From Pseudanabaena frigida (lineage in GTDB: Bacteria; Cyanobacteriota; Cyanobacteriia; Pseudanabaenales; Pseudanabaenaceae), in assembly GCA_003242085.1 (NCBI GenBank), contig QBML01000014.1, positions 1 to 64,000 on the forward strand: a DNA stretch of 64,000 nt, given 5' to 3'. The position numbers and the translations under genes were made by a program. Positions 35,012 to 42,722 of this stretch are shown piece after piece. Every line of letters starts with the position of its first letter. Within the stretch, counting starts at the first letter, position 1. The notes beneath the pieces were generated by a model. That model saw only the letters and a program-made list of their open reading frames with translations, was not told the DNA's origin and did not search any database.

Positions 35012-37681
35012 ATGACACCATCATCCCCTTCTCGCATACCATCCATAGACTCCCAAGTTACGATTGATGCCACGATCGATGTAATTGCAGAGAGCGAATC
35101 TCCAAACGAATTTCCGTCTGCTAAGCACAATATCCCATCTCCAGTTTCACCTAGTTCGCAAGATAGTTCTGAACCTAGTTCCAGTGCCCTAGCCGTAACC
35201 TCAGGAGGCAATTTTGCTTCTGTTCTTGCGCCGCTTACTCCTGAAAAATTTAGTCAAGTTGTTAATGATGTAGAGCAAAGGTTGCGGATTGTCAACCAAA
35301 CTCTGGGAATGCTCAACACCGACTTTGACGTAATCCTCGATGAGATGCTGCAAGCGATTCGCGGCAAAATTGGCGAATTACTATCAGCAGATCGCACCAC
35401 GATTTTTTTGCTAGATGCTGATAAAAATCAACTCTGGACAAATGTGCCCAGCGAAGACGGCAAAAATATTGAAATTCGGATCTCCACCGAGCCAACTAGC
35501 ATCGCAGGTGAAGTCGCCACCTACGGTCGCATCGTTAATATACCCTTTGATTTCTTTGACGATCCGCGATCGACTCAAGCCAAAAAGCAATTTGAGCGTA
35601 CAGGTTATCGCACCTATTCCATGTTAGCGATGCCGCTTTTAAATGATGACGATCGACTGGTGGCAGTAGTTCAGCTCATCAATAAATTACATATCACCGA
35701 TCTATCGTTACCCCTCGAAGAAAGAGTTGATAACATTGGGTTTACCGAAGAAGATCAAGCACTATTTGCTCAGTTTGCGCCATCCATGCGCCTAATTTTA
35801 GAAAGCTCTCAAGCATTTTATTCGGCTGCTCAAAAACAACGTGCTGCTGATGCCTTGATGAAAGCGGCGATGTCCCTCGGTCAGAGTTTAGACCTAGAGA
35901 CGACTCTTAAAAAGGTAATGGACGAAGCCAAGTTATTGATGAATGCCGATCGCAGTACATTGTGGCTGATCGATCGCGATCGCAACGATCTGTGGACACA
36001 GATTGTCAATCACGATGGCACAACTAAGGAATTGCGTGTGCCGATGGGCGTGGGCTTTGCGGGACGAGTGGCGATTACAGGCGAAGTATTAAATATCCCC
36101 TTCGATCTATACGAGCATCCCGACGCAAATAACTCCAAAAAATTTGACCAAGATAACGGCTACCGTACCTGTAGTCTGCTTTGTATGCCGATCTTTAACT
36201 CCAATAAAGAGTTAATCGGTGTAACACAATTGGTTAACAAAGTCCAACGCGGCGATTTTCCTGAATACGATCCCTTAACTTGGCCATCAGCCCCCGATCG
36301 CTTTAAGGCAAGTTTTAATAGCAACGACGAAGACTTTATGAAGGTTTTCAACGTACAGGCTGGTGTTGCGCTAGAAAATGCCAAGTTATTCGCTAAGGTC
36401 AAGCAAGAACAGCAGATGCAAAAGGATATTTTGCGGAGTCTGTCCGATGGCGTAATTTCTACCGATAAACATGGCAAGATTATTGCCGCTAATGAGCGCG
36501 CCTACGATTTACTTGGCGTGGGTGACACCCTTTTAGAAGGGCGATCGGTATACGAACTAATTGATATTGAGACGGCAAACTTTACTAAATGGTTTGATAC
36601 CAGCTTGGGCGGTAGTGACGAAAAAAGTCGCAAGCAATATTATCCTGACCAAACTCTGCGTTCTACGGATGGCGAGCAGCACAGCATCAATATTTCGATC
36701 AATACCATGTCGGAAGGCGATGAAGGTGAAGGAGTGCGCGGGGCGCTAGTGGTAATGGAAGACATCAGCCAAGAGAAGCGACTCAAGAGTACGATGTATC
36801 GCTACATGACCCAAGAGCTAGCCGAACAGCTTTTGGCGGGTGGTGATGCCAAGATGGGCGGCGATCGCAAAGAAGTATCAGTTCTATTCTCCGATATTCG
36901 CAGCTACACCACGCTTACAGAGTCACTTGCTGCTGAAGATGTGGTCATGATGCTCAATGAATATTTTGAAACAATGGTAGAGGCGGTCTTTAACTACAAA
37001 GGCACGCTTGATAAATATATTGGTGACGCGATTATGGCGGTGTTTGGATCGCCGCTGCCGATCCCCGATCATGCATGGATGGCAGTCCAAACGGCGATCG
37101 ATATGCGCCACCGTCTCCATGAATTTAATATCAAGCGTGTCGAAAAACTAAAACCCCAAAATCAAAAAGAACTTGATATGGCAACGATCAAAATCGGGAT
37201 CGGGATTAATTCCGATACGGTGATTAGTGGCAATATTGGTTCAACCCGACGTATGGAATTTACGGCGATCGGTGATGGTGTAAACCTCGGCTCAAGGCTT
37301 GAGGGTGCAAGTAAGCAATATGGTACGGATGCCATTATTAGTGAAACTACTTACAAACTCTGTGGCGATCGCATATGGGTACGCGAACTCGATCGCATTC
37401 AAGTCAAAGGTAAAAATCAACCCGTGAGCGTCTATGAATTGGTCGGTTTAAAATCTGATCCCCTTACCGAAATTCAAACTCAAATTATCGAGCATTATCA
37501 TGCTGGACGCGAGCATTACCTCACTCGTAAGTTTAGTAAAGCTGTTGCTGAGTTTGCGGAAGTCCTAGAACTCGACAACCATAACAAAGCAGCAAATATC
37601 CATATCACCCGTTGTCAACACTTCTTACTTAACCCACCTGAAGATGAATGGGATGGAGTATGGAGGCTAACCGAGAAATAG
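35012..37681 (+). CDS. Class III adenylate cyclase with two GAF domains and a PAS domain (CyaB1-like)
   Basis: Order (numbered from this ATG): a Ser/Pro-rich leader to about 80, GAF-A (95-260), GAF-B (290-455), PAS (475-590), class III cyclase (620-810), then a short helical, TPR-like tail. This is the architecture of Anabaena CyaB1/CyaB2, whose GAF-B binds cAMP. GAF-B keeps NK...F...DE (NKVQRGDF... FNSNDED), the NKFDE cyclic-nucleotide signature; GAF-A has NK and FTEEDQ. The cyclase has both metal aspartates (FSDIRS, GDAIMA), the substrate lysine in LDKYIGD and TAIGDGVNLGSRLE. The frame is open 10 codons upstream to a TTG at 34982; neither start has a clear ribosome binding site. Confidence 0.9.
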   Translation: MTPSSPSRIPSIDSQVTIDATIDVIAESESPNEFPSAKHNIPSPVSPSSQDSSEPSSSALAVTSGGNFASVLAPLTPEKFSQVVNDVEQRLRIVNQTLGMLNTDFDVILDEMLQAIRGKIGELLSADRTTIFLLDADKNQLWTNVPSEDGKNIEIRISTEPTSIAGEVATYGRIVNIPFDFFDDPRSTQAKKQFERTGYRTYSMLAMPLLNDDDRLVAVVQLINKLHITDLSLPLEERVDNIGFTEEDQALFAQFAPSMRLILESSQAFYSAAQKQRAADALMKAAMSLGQSLDLETTLKKVMDEAKLLMNADRSTLWLIDRDRNDLWTQIVNHDGTTKELRVPMGVGFAGRVAITGEVLNIPFDLYEHPDANNSKKFDQDNGYRTCSLLCMPIFNSNKELIGVTQLVNKVQRGDFPEYDPLTWPSAPDRFKASFNSNDEDFMKVFNVQAGVALENAKLFAKVKQEQQMQKDILRSLSDGVISTDKHGKIIAANERAYDLLGVGDTLLEGRSVYELIDIETANFTKWFDTSLGGSDEKSRKQYYPDQTLRSTDGEQHSINISINTMSEGDEGEGVRGALVVMEDISQEKRLKSTMYRYMTQELAEQLLAGGDAKMGGDRKEVSVLFSDIRSYTTLTESLAAEDVVMMLNEYFETMVEAVFNYKGTLDKYIGDAIMAVFGSPLPIPDHAWMAVQTAIDMRHRLHEFNIKRVEKLKPQNQKELDMATIKIGIGINSDTVISGNIGSTRRMEFTAIGDGVNLGSRLEGASKQYGTDAIISETTYKLCGDRIWVRELDRIQVKGKNQPVSVYELVGLKSDPLTEIQTQIIEHYHAGREHYLTRKFSKAVAEFAEVLELDNHNKAANIHITRCQHFLLNPPEDEWDGVWRLTEK

Positions 37682-37712
37682 AAATAGTGGTGCTTAGCGC
37701 CACTATTTCTAT
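37678..37712. terminator. 16-bp hairpin between convergent genes
   Basis: Positions 37678-37693 pair with 37697-37712 (one G-T mismatch), loop TTA. It overlaps the cyclase stop codon and lies 13 nt from the end of the minus-strand ABC ATPase gene. Confidence 0.7.
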
Positions 37713-37724
37713 CACCACTATTTT

Positions 37725-38492
37725 TTAGCTGGCAACTTCTTTCCCATGTTGGCGCAATAACTGCATGAGTTCGTCACGATAATCATGAAATATCTTGTGT
37801 CTTTTAACGGAAGCGCTGCGATCGGGAAGGTTGATGCTGATTTCTTTTCTGACGGTGCCCGGTCTCGAACCGAGAGCGTAGATGCGGTTCGCTAAAAACA
37901 CCGACTCCTCTACATCGTGAGTAATCATAAAAATAGTAATATTGGTGCGCTGCCAGAGATCGATCATAAATTCATGCATGGACTCTTTAGTGTGAACGTC
38001 CAACGCTGAGAAAGGTTCATCCATCAGGAGAACCTTTGGCTCAGAGGCTAGAGCCCGAGCGATCGCCACCCGTTGTTTCATCCCCCCCGATAATTGCTTG
38101 GGTAACGCTTTACTAAACTGGGACAAGCCCACAACATTTAAATAGTAACTGGCGCGTTCTCTACGGATCTTTTTCGGAACACCCAGCAACTTAAGCCCGA
38201 ATTCAGCATTTTCTAAAACGCTCATCCAAGGATAAAGGGTGTAGTGCTGAAAAATCATGCCGCGATCGTGACCTGGGGCGTTAATTAACTGACCATCAAC
38301 AATTACCTCGCCAGAGGTTGGGCGATCGAGTCCAGCTATCTGTCTTAATAACGTAGATTTACCAGAGCCTGAAGCTCCAACAGCACAAATATATTCACCT
38401 TGAGAAATATTGATATTAATATCCTTTAAAACAACAAGCTGTCCATTTTTGGTAGGAAAGCTCTTATGGAGATTCTTGATTTGTATGTACAT
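37725..38492 (-). CDS. ABC transporter ATPase, probable guanidine importer
   Basis: A 255-residue ATPase of the nitrate/sulfonate/taurine (SsuB/TauB/NrtD) type. Walker A GASGSGKST, Q-loop, signature LSGGMKQR, Walker B VLLMDEPFSALD and the switch ITHDVEE are intact. It is the third gene of a three-gene operon (binding protein, permease, ATPase) whose leader is a guanidine-I riboswitch. That control, more than the sequence, points to guanidine or a guanidino compound as substrate. In Synechocystis a similar ABC set lies in the ykkC-controlled cluster with a guanidine hydrolase. Confidence 0.88.
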   Translation of the reverse strand: MYIQIKNLHKSFPTKNGQLVVLKDININISQGEYICAVGASGSGKSTLLRQIAGLDRPTSGEVIVDGQLINAPGHDRGMIFQHYTLYPWMSVLENAEFGLKLLGVPKKIRRERASYYLNVVGLSQFSKALPKQLSGGMKQRVAIARALASEPKVLLMDEPFSALDVHTKESMHEFMIDLWQRTNITIFMITHDVEESVFLANRIYALGSRPGTVRKEISINLPDRSASVKRHKIFHDYRDELMQLLRQHGKEVAS

Positions 38493-38551
38493 AATTCGCT
38501 CCTAATATTGATCGAGTATTGAATAAAAATATTGAATGATTGGATGGATAA

Positions 38552-39397
38552 TTACTGCTTTTGACTTGCCCACTTACATGAAAACCGAATCATTGCTTGG
38601 AAAAAAAGATCGAAAGATAGACCAATCACGCCAATTACAATCAATCCCACAAAAATCTCGTCAGTTTTTAGGAATCTACCTGCAACACTGATTCGTCTGC
38701 CTAAACCTTCCGTAGCGGCAATTAACTCTGAGACAATGACTAATTGCCAAGCAGCCGCTAAGTTAATGCGGCAAGCATCAAGGATTCCAGGCAATACATG
38801 GGGAAATATGACCTGAAGTAATGCCGATCTACGTGTACCGCCCAGAATATAGGTGGATTCAATTAACTCCTTAGGGACAAACTTGACAGTATCCATCACC
38901 ATTAAGGAATTGAAAAAGAATACCCCGATAAAAATCAAAGTAATTTTTGGCTCTTCTCCAATGCCTAAATAAAGAATTAGTAGAGGAATAAAAGCTGGTG
39001 CAGGCATATAGCGAACCAAGCCAAACAGAGGCTCTAATAAGGCGCGAATGCTAGCAAAACTTCCCATTAAGACTCCAATAGGAATTGAAAACGCGCCTAC
39101 CAGTAAAGCCCCTACACATACACGCCATAGACTTGCGAGTGTATCTTTTTGAATTTCGCCAGTACTCCACAATCTTGTAAATGCAGTAGCTACTTGTGCA
39201 GGTGATGGCAAAAACTTCGTATCAATATTCCCAAAGGTTGTGATAGCCCACCATAGTGAGAATGGTAGAGCAATCGAAGTGACGATCAGGACTGTGTTTA
39301 GTCTAGGTGGCAGTTCTTCCGCGATTTGCCAAAACACACTGGAGTTAACCTTTCTCGGTCTGATAAATTCACGAATTGATTTGGGTGGTTCATTCAT
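38552..39397 (-). CDS. ABC transporter permease, probable guanidine importer
   Basis: A 281-residue integral membrane protein of the SsuC/TauC/NrtB type with about six membrane helices. The ATPase-coupling loop is visible in STYILGGTRRSALLQVIFPHVLPGILDACRI (G in the conserved place). The conserved PSPAQVATAF near the N-terminus is typical of this family. It starts 5 nt after the binding-protein gene ends, so the two are cotranscribed under the guanidine-I riboswitch. Confidence 0.87.
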   Translation of the reverse strand: MNEPPKSIREFIRPRKVNSSVFWQIAEELPPRLNTVLIVTSIALPFSLWWAITTFGNIDTKFLPSPAQVATAFTRLWSTGEIQKDTLASLWRVCVGALLVGAFSIPIGVLMGSFASIRALLEPLFGLVRYMPAPAFIPLLILYLGIGEEPKITLIFIGVFFFNSLMVMDTVKFVPKELIESTYILGGTRRSALLQVIFPHVLPGILDACRINLAAAWQLVIVSELIAATEGLGRRISVAGRFLKTDEIFVGLIVIGVIGLSFDLFFQAMIRFSCKWASQKQ

Positions 39398-39402
39398 CGT
39401 GT

Positions 39403-40458
39403 TTAGGGGGTTTTCACTTTTTTGGCATAGGCATTGACAAAGCGATCGTCAAATAACTTGCTGGTGTCAGGAGAAGTCTTAGCCAACCCTACCTCATTTA
39501 AAAACTTACTCATTTCTTTCGCAGCAAACGACAAAGAGTTCATATCGTTGCCTACTTCAAAAGCTTTGAGATTTTCTTCAACCGTAAAGATTTTGGTGCC
39601 ATCAGCGTACTGTTTGTACTCATCCAAACTCACGCCCGCACGTTTCGCCATAATGTCATTGGCTTTAGCTGGATTAGCCTTAATATAATCAAGCGTCGCA
39701 AACCATGAATCTACTGCAGCTTGAACTTTTTCGGGATTAGCATCAACAAATTTGCGAGTGAATACTAAGTGATCGGAAATAGCTCCTGGAAATTCCTTAG
39801 AACTGAATAGTTCTTTACTTCCAGCCCGTTTTAATGCTTGAGTCGTAAAGGGGGCAAATACTGCGACGGCATCCACCTGTCCGCCGACAAAGGCAGTAGC
39901 GGCTTTACCAGTTTCGAGAGGTACGAATTGGATATCTTTTGGCGATAAACCAGCTTTTTTCATTCCTAATAACAGGAGGAAATGATCGACTGTCCCTTCC
40001 TCGGCGGCAACTTTTTTACCCTTAAGATCGGCGATCGAATTAATTCCTTCGCTGACAATAATTTTGTCGTTACCAGTTGAATTGTCATTTACTAAAACAA
40101 TTACCTGATCGGCTCCTCCAGCAACTGAGCTAACTGTATCTCCTAATGTTTGACTGTTGGCGTCAATTTGTCCTGCGGTTAAAGTGCTGATCGATTCTAA
40201 ATAACCATCAAACCATTTCAAATCAACGGTGAGATTACTCTTCTTGAAAATACCTTCGTCTTGAGCGACTTGCCAAGGAAACCATCCCGGCCAGGCACTA
40301 AATCCTAAGCGCAATGAATCTGCCGCTTTACTAGGTGAGTTACTCGGTGCGTTGCTAGCGGTAGTTTGAATATTGCTAGCAGGATTTGTGCAACTAATAG
40401 TGAGAGTTAAAGCGACAAAAAATACGAGAAGAGAGGATAGAAGCGATCGCAATTTCAT
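39403..40458 (-). CDS. ABC transporter substrate-binding lipoprotein, probable guanidine importer
   Basis: A 351-residue protein with a lipoprotein signal (lipobox LTISC, Cys near residue 23) and an NMT1/SsuA-type type II periplasmic-binding fold: LRLGFSAWPGWFPWQVAQDEGIF, DLKGKKVAAEEGTVDHFLL, FVGGQVDAVAVFAPF. The annotation by fold alone would be nitrate/sulfonate/taurine binding; the guanidine-I riboswitch in its leader (40501-40670) makes a guanidine or guanidino-compound ligand more likely. It is the first gene of the operon. Confidence 0.87.
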   Translation of the reverse strand: MKLRSLLSSLLVFFVALTLTISCTNPASNIQTTASNAPSNSPSKAADSLRLGFSAWPGWFPWQVAQDEGIFKKSNLTVDLKWFDGYLESISTLTAGQIDANSQTLGDTVSSVAGGADQVIVLVNDNSTGNDKIIVSEGINSIADLKGKKVAAEEGTVDHFLLLLGMKKAGLSPKDIQFVPLETGKAATAFVGGQVDAVAVFAPFTTQALKRAGSKELFSSKEFPGAISDHLVFTRKFVDANPEKVQAAVDSWFATLDYIKANPAKANDIMAKRAGVSLDEYKQYADGTKIFTVEENLKAFEVGNDMNSLSFAAKEMSKFLNEVGLAKTSPDTSKLFDDRFVNAYAKKVKTP

Positions 40459-40500
40459 GACAGTTATTTTAGAGATTTGGTATTCAAATTAACAAAATGG

Positions 40501-40670
40501 AAAAGCCCAGAAGAAACTTTCAGATGTTAATCCTGAAGTTCCTCCCGGGCTTTTATCCCTCCGTGTAGCCAACTAAACCTGTAGTCGGAGTAGTTAACCT
40601 GCTTCTCTTGGACCAGCATTTAGTTTTGAGGTAAATAGCTTCTACCTTGACCAAATCGGAACCCTAGAAA
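40501..40670 (-). ncRNA. Guanidine-I (ykkC) riboswitch, minus strand
   Basis: Read on the minus strand the region has, in order, the class signatures CTAGGGTTCCG (40657-40667), CTGGTCCAAGAGAAGCAG (about 40601-40618), and ACACGGAGGGATAAAAGCCC (about 40546-40565) with CGGGAGG. The last part overlaps a hairpin (40501-40554, GCCCGGGAGG against CTTCTGGGC) followed by CTTTTCCATTTT, an intrinsic terminator. Guanidine binding in this class stabilises the aptamer and prevents termination, so the downstream ABC operon is switched on by guanidine. The binding-protein gene starts 43 nt further on. Confidence 0.93.
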
Positions 40671-40837
40671 CAATTAAATTTTTTTCTGTAAGATAGGTAA
40701 GATCGCTATTCCTCAAAAGGTTATGTTTTAATCAAAAACTTTTCCACGAAATCAAACTATCAAGTAGACAAGAAAGTATTTGTGCTTGAATATACAAATC
40801 TGAGATATTATCGAACATGACGATTAAAAAGAAAAAG

Positions 40838-40880
40838 GTAGTTTTTAATACAATTTGCGTTACTGCTTTGAGAGTATTAA
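40838..40880 (+). promoter_or_regulatory. NtcA box and -10 ahead of the guanidine catabolic operon
   Basis: GTAGTTTTTAATAC (40838-40851) is a perfect GTA-N8-TAC NtcA site. TATTAA (40875-40880) follows 23 nt later, the spacing of NtcA-activated class II promoters. Predicted transcription starts near 40888, some 35 nt before the guanidine-I aptamer on the plus strand. On the minus strand no -10 is found at the right distance, so the site most likely serves the plus-strand operon. Confidence 0.65.
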
Positions 40881-40920
40881 TCTTTTAGTTAATGTAAATT
40901 CATTCAGCAGAAAGTATTCG

Positions 40921-41133
40921 CTTCTAGGGTTCCGATCGCACTCAATCCCAGTTTTAAGGAATTACTTTGAGCGCGATGACTGGTCCAAGAGAAGCAGCCA
41001 ATCTTTAATCGATTAATTAGAAATAATTTTAATTTGATTGGGAATTGGTCACACGGAGGGAAAAAAGCCCGGGAGAGTCAAATGACAGCAAACTCAATGG
41101 CGAGTTACTGTTCAGGGCTTCCTGGGCTTTCGC
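40921..41133 (+). ncRNA. Guanidine-I (ykkC) riboswitch, plus strand
   Basis: The class signatures are CTAGGGTTCCG (40924-40934), ACTGGTCCAAGAGAAGCAG (40979-40997), and ACACGGAGGG plus AAAAAAGCCCGGGAGAG (41051-41077). A long loop region (40998-41049) lies between the last two. The 3' part can pair in a larger hairpin (AAAGCCCGGGAGA with CTTCCTGGGCTTT, 41118-41130) that encloses AACTC/GAGTT. Only a short T run follows, so the expression platform is less obvious than on the minus strand. The first DUF1989 gene starts at 41179. Confidence 0.93.
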
Positions 41134-41178
41134 TATTGTAGGTATGCTCTTCATAGTTATTTCTTTAAGGAGTTAATC

Positions 41179-41913
41179 ATGCTTACAAAATCTAATCTCG
41201 ATCCAGCCTTAATCATCTGGGATGAAGCTATTCCCGGTGGAACCTATTGGACTCGTCTGATTAAGAAGGGAACAACACTTCGGATCGCCGCGCCTGAAGG
41301 TTCTAGAGGGATCTCCTTTCTTTGCTACAACGCAGATAATACGATCGAGCGCTACAATGCCGCTGATACTGCCAAAATTCAATTTAATGCATTCCTAAAG
41401 AAAGATAAATTGCTATATTCCGACATGGGTCGAGTTTTATTTTCGATTACTGAAGATACTTGCGGAAGCCATGACACGCTATCAGGATGTAGTAATGCAG
41501 CAACTAATTCGGCCAAATATGGAGAAGACAGTTTCTATCGCAGCGCGCGGGATAATTTTCTGTTAGCCTTGGCAAAACGTAATATGGGCAAACGCGACAT
41601 CATGCCCAATGTGAACTGGTTTTCCCATGTTGCAGTTGATGGGAAAGGAAATCTAGTTTGGGCTGAGCAAGTCGCACAAGCGGGAGATTTTATTGATTTG
41701 CGTGCTGAGATGAATGTATTAGCCGTGATATCTAACACTCCACATGTCCTCGATCCCAGTGCTGTATACGATCCTAAAACTATTCAAGTCACTGTTTGGA
41801 AATCTCCTGCTCCCACAAGCGACGATCTCTGCCGTACGAGTTGCCCAGAAGCGATAAGAGGATTTCAAAATACAGATGCCTATTTTGAAGAATTATCGAT
41901 TTTAGCCCACTAG
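41179..41913 (+). CDS. DUF1989 / urea-carboxylase-associated protein, probable carboxyguanidine deiminase subunit
   Basis: A 244-residue protein of the DUF1989 family: GGTYWTRLIKKGTTLRI, CYNADNTIERYNAADTAK, EDTCGSHDTLSGCSN, GKRDIMPNVNWF and DLRAEMNVLAVISNTPH. In bacteria two such proteins (CgdA and CgdB) together hydrolyse carboxyguanidine to allophanate and ammonia; earlier they were called urea carboxylase-associated proteins 1 and 2. I do not assign which of the two this is; it is the longer and has an extra Cys-containing C-terminus. The ATG has AAGGAG 7 nt upstream. It is the first gene after the plus-strand riboswitch. Confidence 0.87.
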   Translation: MLTKSNLDPALIIWDEAIPGGTYWTRLIKKGTTLRIAAPEGSRGISFLCYNADNTIERYNAADTAKIQFNAFLKKDKLLYSDMGRVLFSITEDTCGSHDTLSGCSNAATNSAKYGEDSFYRSARDNFLLALAKRNMGKRDIMPNVNWFSHVAVDGKGNLVWAEQVAQAGDFIDLRAEMNVLAVISNTPHVLDPSAVYDPKTIQVTVWKSPAPTSDDLCRTSCPEAIRGFQNTDAYFEELSILAH

Positions 41914-41959
41914 TTTAATTTCGACTCTATTAACCACAACATTCAATTTGGAGAAGTAT

Positions 41960-42601
41960 ATGTTAGCAACGTTAGTTGAACTCGATCCCCAAAAGGCTAT
42001 CTACAATCAAGTCCTACCTGCTCGCCGTCCTTGGATGCATTTGATCAAGAAGGGACAAACATTACGCATCGTCGATCTTGGCGGCAATCAGGCTGTGGAT
42101 GTGCTGATTTACAATGCTGCGGATACTAGCGATCGCTATAGTGCACCTGATACAATCCGAATGCAGGGGAACATTTTTATCACGACTGGTACAAAGCTAT
42201 ATTCTAGTGATGGCAATGTAATGATGACAGTTGTTAAGGATACTTGTGGTAAACATGATACCTCTGGTGGAGCCTGTAGCCGAGAAAGTAATTCGGTGCG
42301 TTATGGTTTAGATAAGAAATGGCTACACGCCTGTGTAGAGAACTACCTATACGCGCTCAAAGATTATGATATGGGCAAGAGGGATTTGGTGAGTAATATC
42401 AATTTCTTTATGAATGTGCCTGTGAGTGAAGATGGAACTTTAGAGATTGTTGATGGCATCTCCGATCCTGGCAGTACGGTTGAACTGCTGGCTGAGATGG
42501 ATGTACTGTTCCTGATTTCCAATTGTCCACAGATCAATAATCCTTGTAATGCTTACAATCCTACTCCAATCCAATTGATGATTTGGGATGCGATTTCATA
42601 G
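41960..42601 (+). CDS. DUF1989 / urea-carboxylase-associated protein, probable second carboxyguanidine deiminase subunit
   Basis: A 213-residue paralogue of the preceding protein, with the fuller family motifs: GQTLRIVDLGGNQAVDVLIYN, DTCGKHDTSGGACSRESNSV, NINFFMNVPV and LISNCPQINNPCNAYNPTPI. The two proteins are thought to work as a heteromer on carboxyguanidine. The start at 41960 has GGAG 7 nt upstream; an in-frame TTG at 41948 lies inside that site and is unlikely. It sits between its partner (46 nt) and the carboxylase (110 nt). Confidence 0.87.
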   Translation: MLATLVELDPQKAIYNQVLPARRPWMHLIKKGQTLRIVDLGGNQAVDVLIYNAADTSDRYSAPDTIRMQGNIFITTGTKLYSSDGNVMMTVVKDTCGKHDTSGGACSRESNSVRYGLDKKWLHACVENYLYALKDYDMGKRDLVSNINFFMNVPVSEDGTLEIVDGISDPGSTVELLAEMDVLFLISNCPQINNPCNAYNPTPIQLMIWDAIS

Positions 42602-42698
42602 ATTCTTTTAGCTAGGCTTAAAATAGATTAGGCATGGGCGGTGCAAAGCACTGCTCATGCCTATTGACTAAATCTTCATCATTTTAATAATACTAATT

Positions 42699-42722
42699 AT
42701 GTTCTCTAATTATGTTCTCTAA
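42699..42722 (+). other. Seven-codon upstream ORF made by a 13-bp tandem repeat
   Basis: ATGTTCTCTAATT occurs at 42699-42711 and again, as ATGTTCTCTAAAA, at 42712. The first ATG opens a 7-codon frame ending in TAA at 42720-42722, overlapping the carboxylase start in another frame. Whether it is translated is unknown. Confidence 0.35.

Noticed and set aside
37725-40458. Nitrate, sulfonate or taurine importer
   Set aside because: Fold-based annotation would say so, but the guanidine-I riboswitch leader and the divergent guanidine catabolic operon make guanidine the better inference; not proven.
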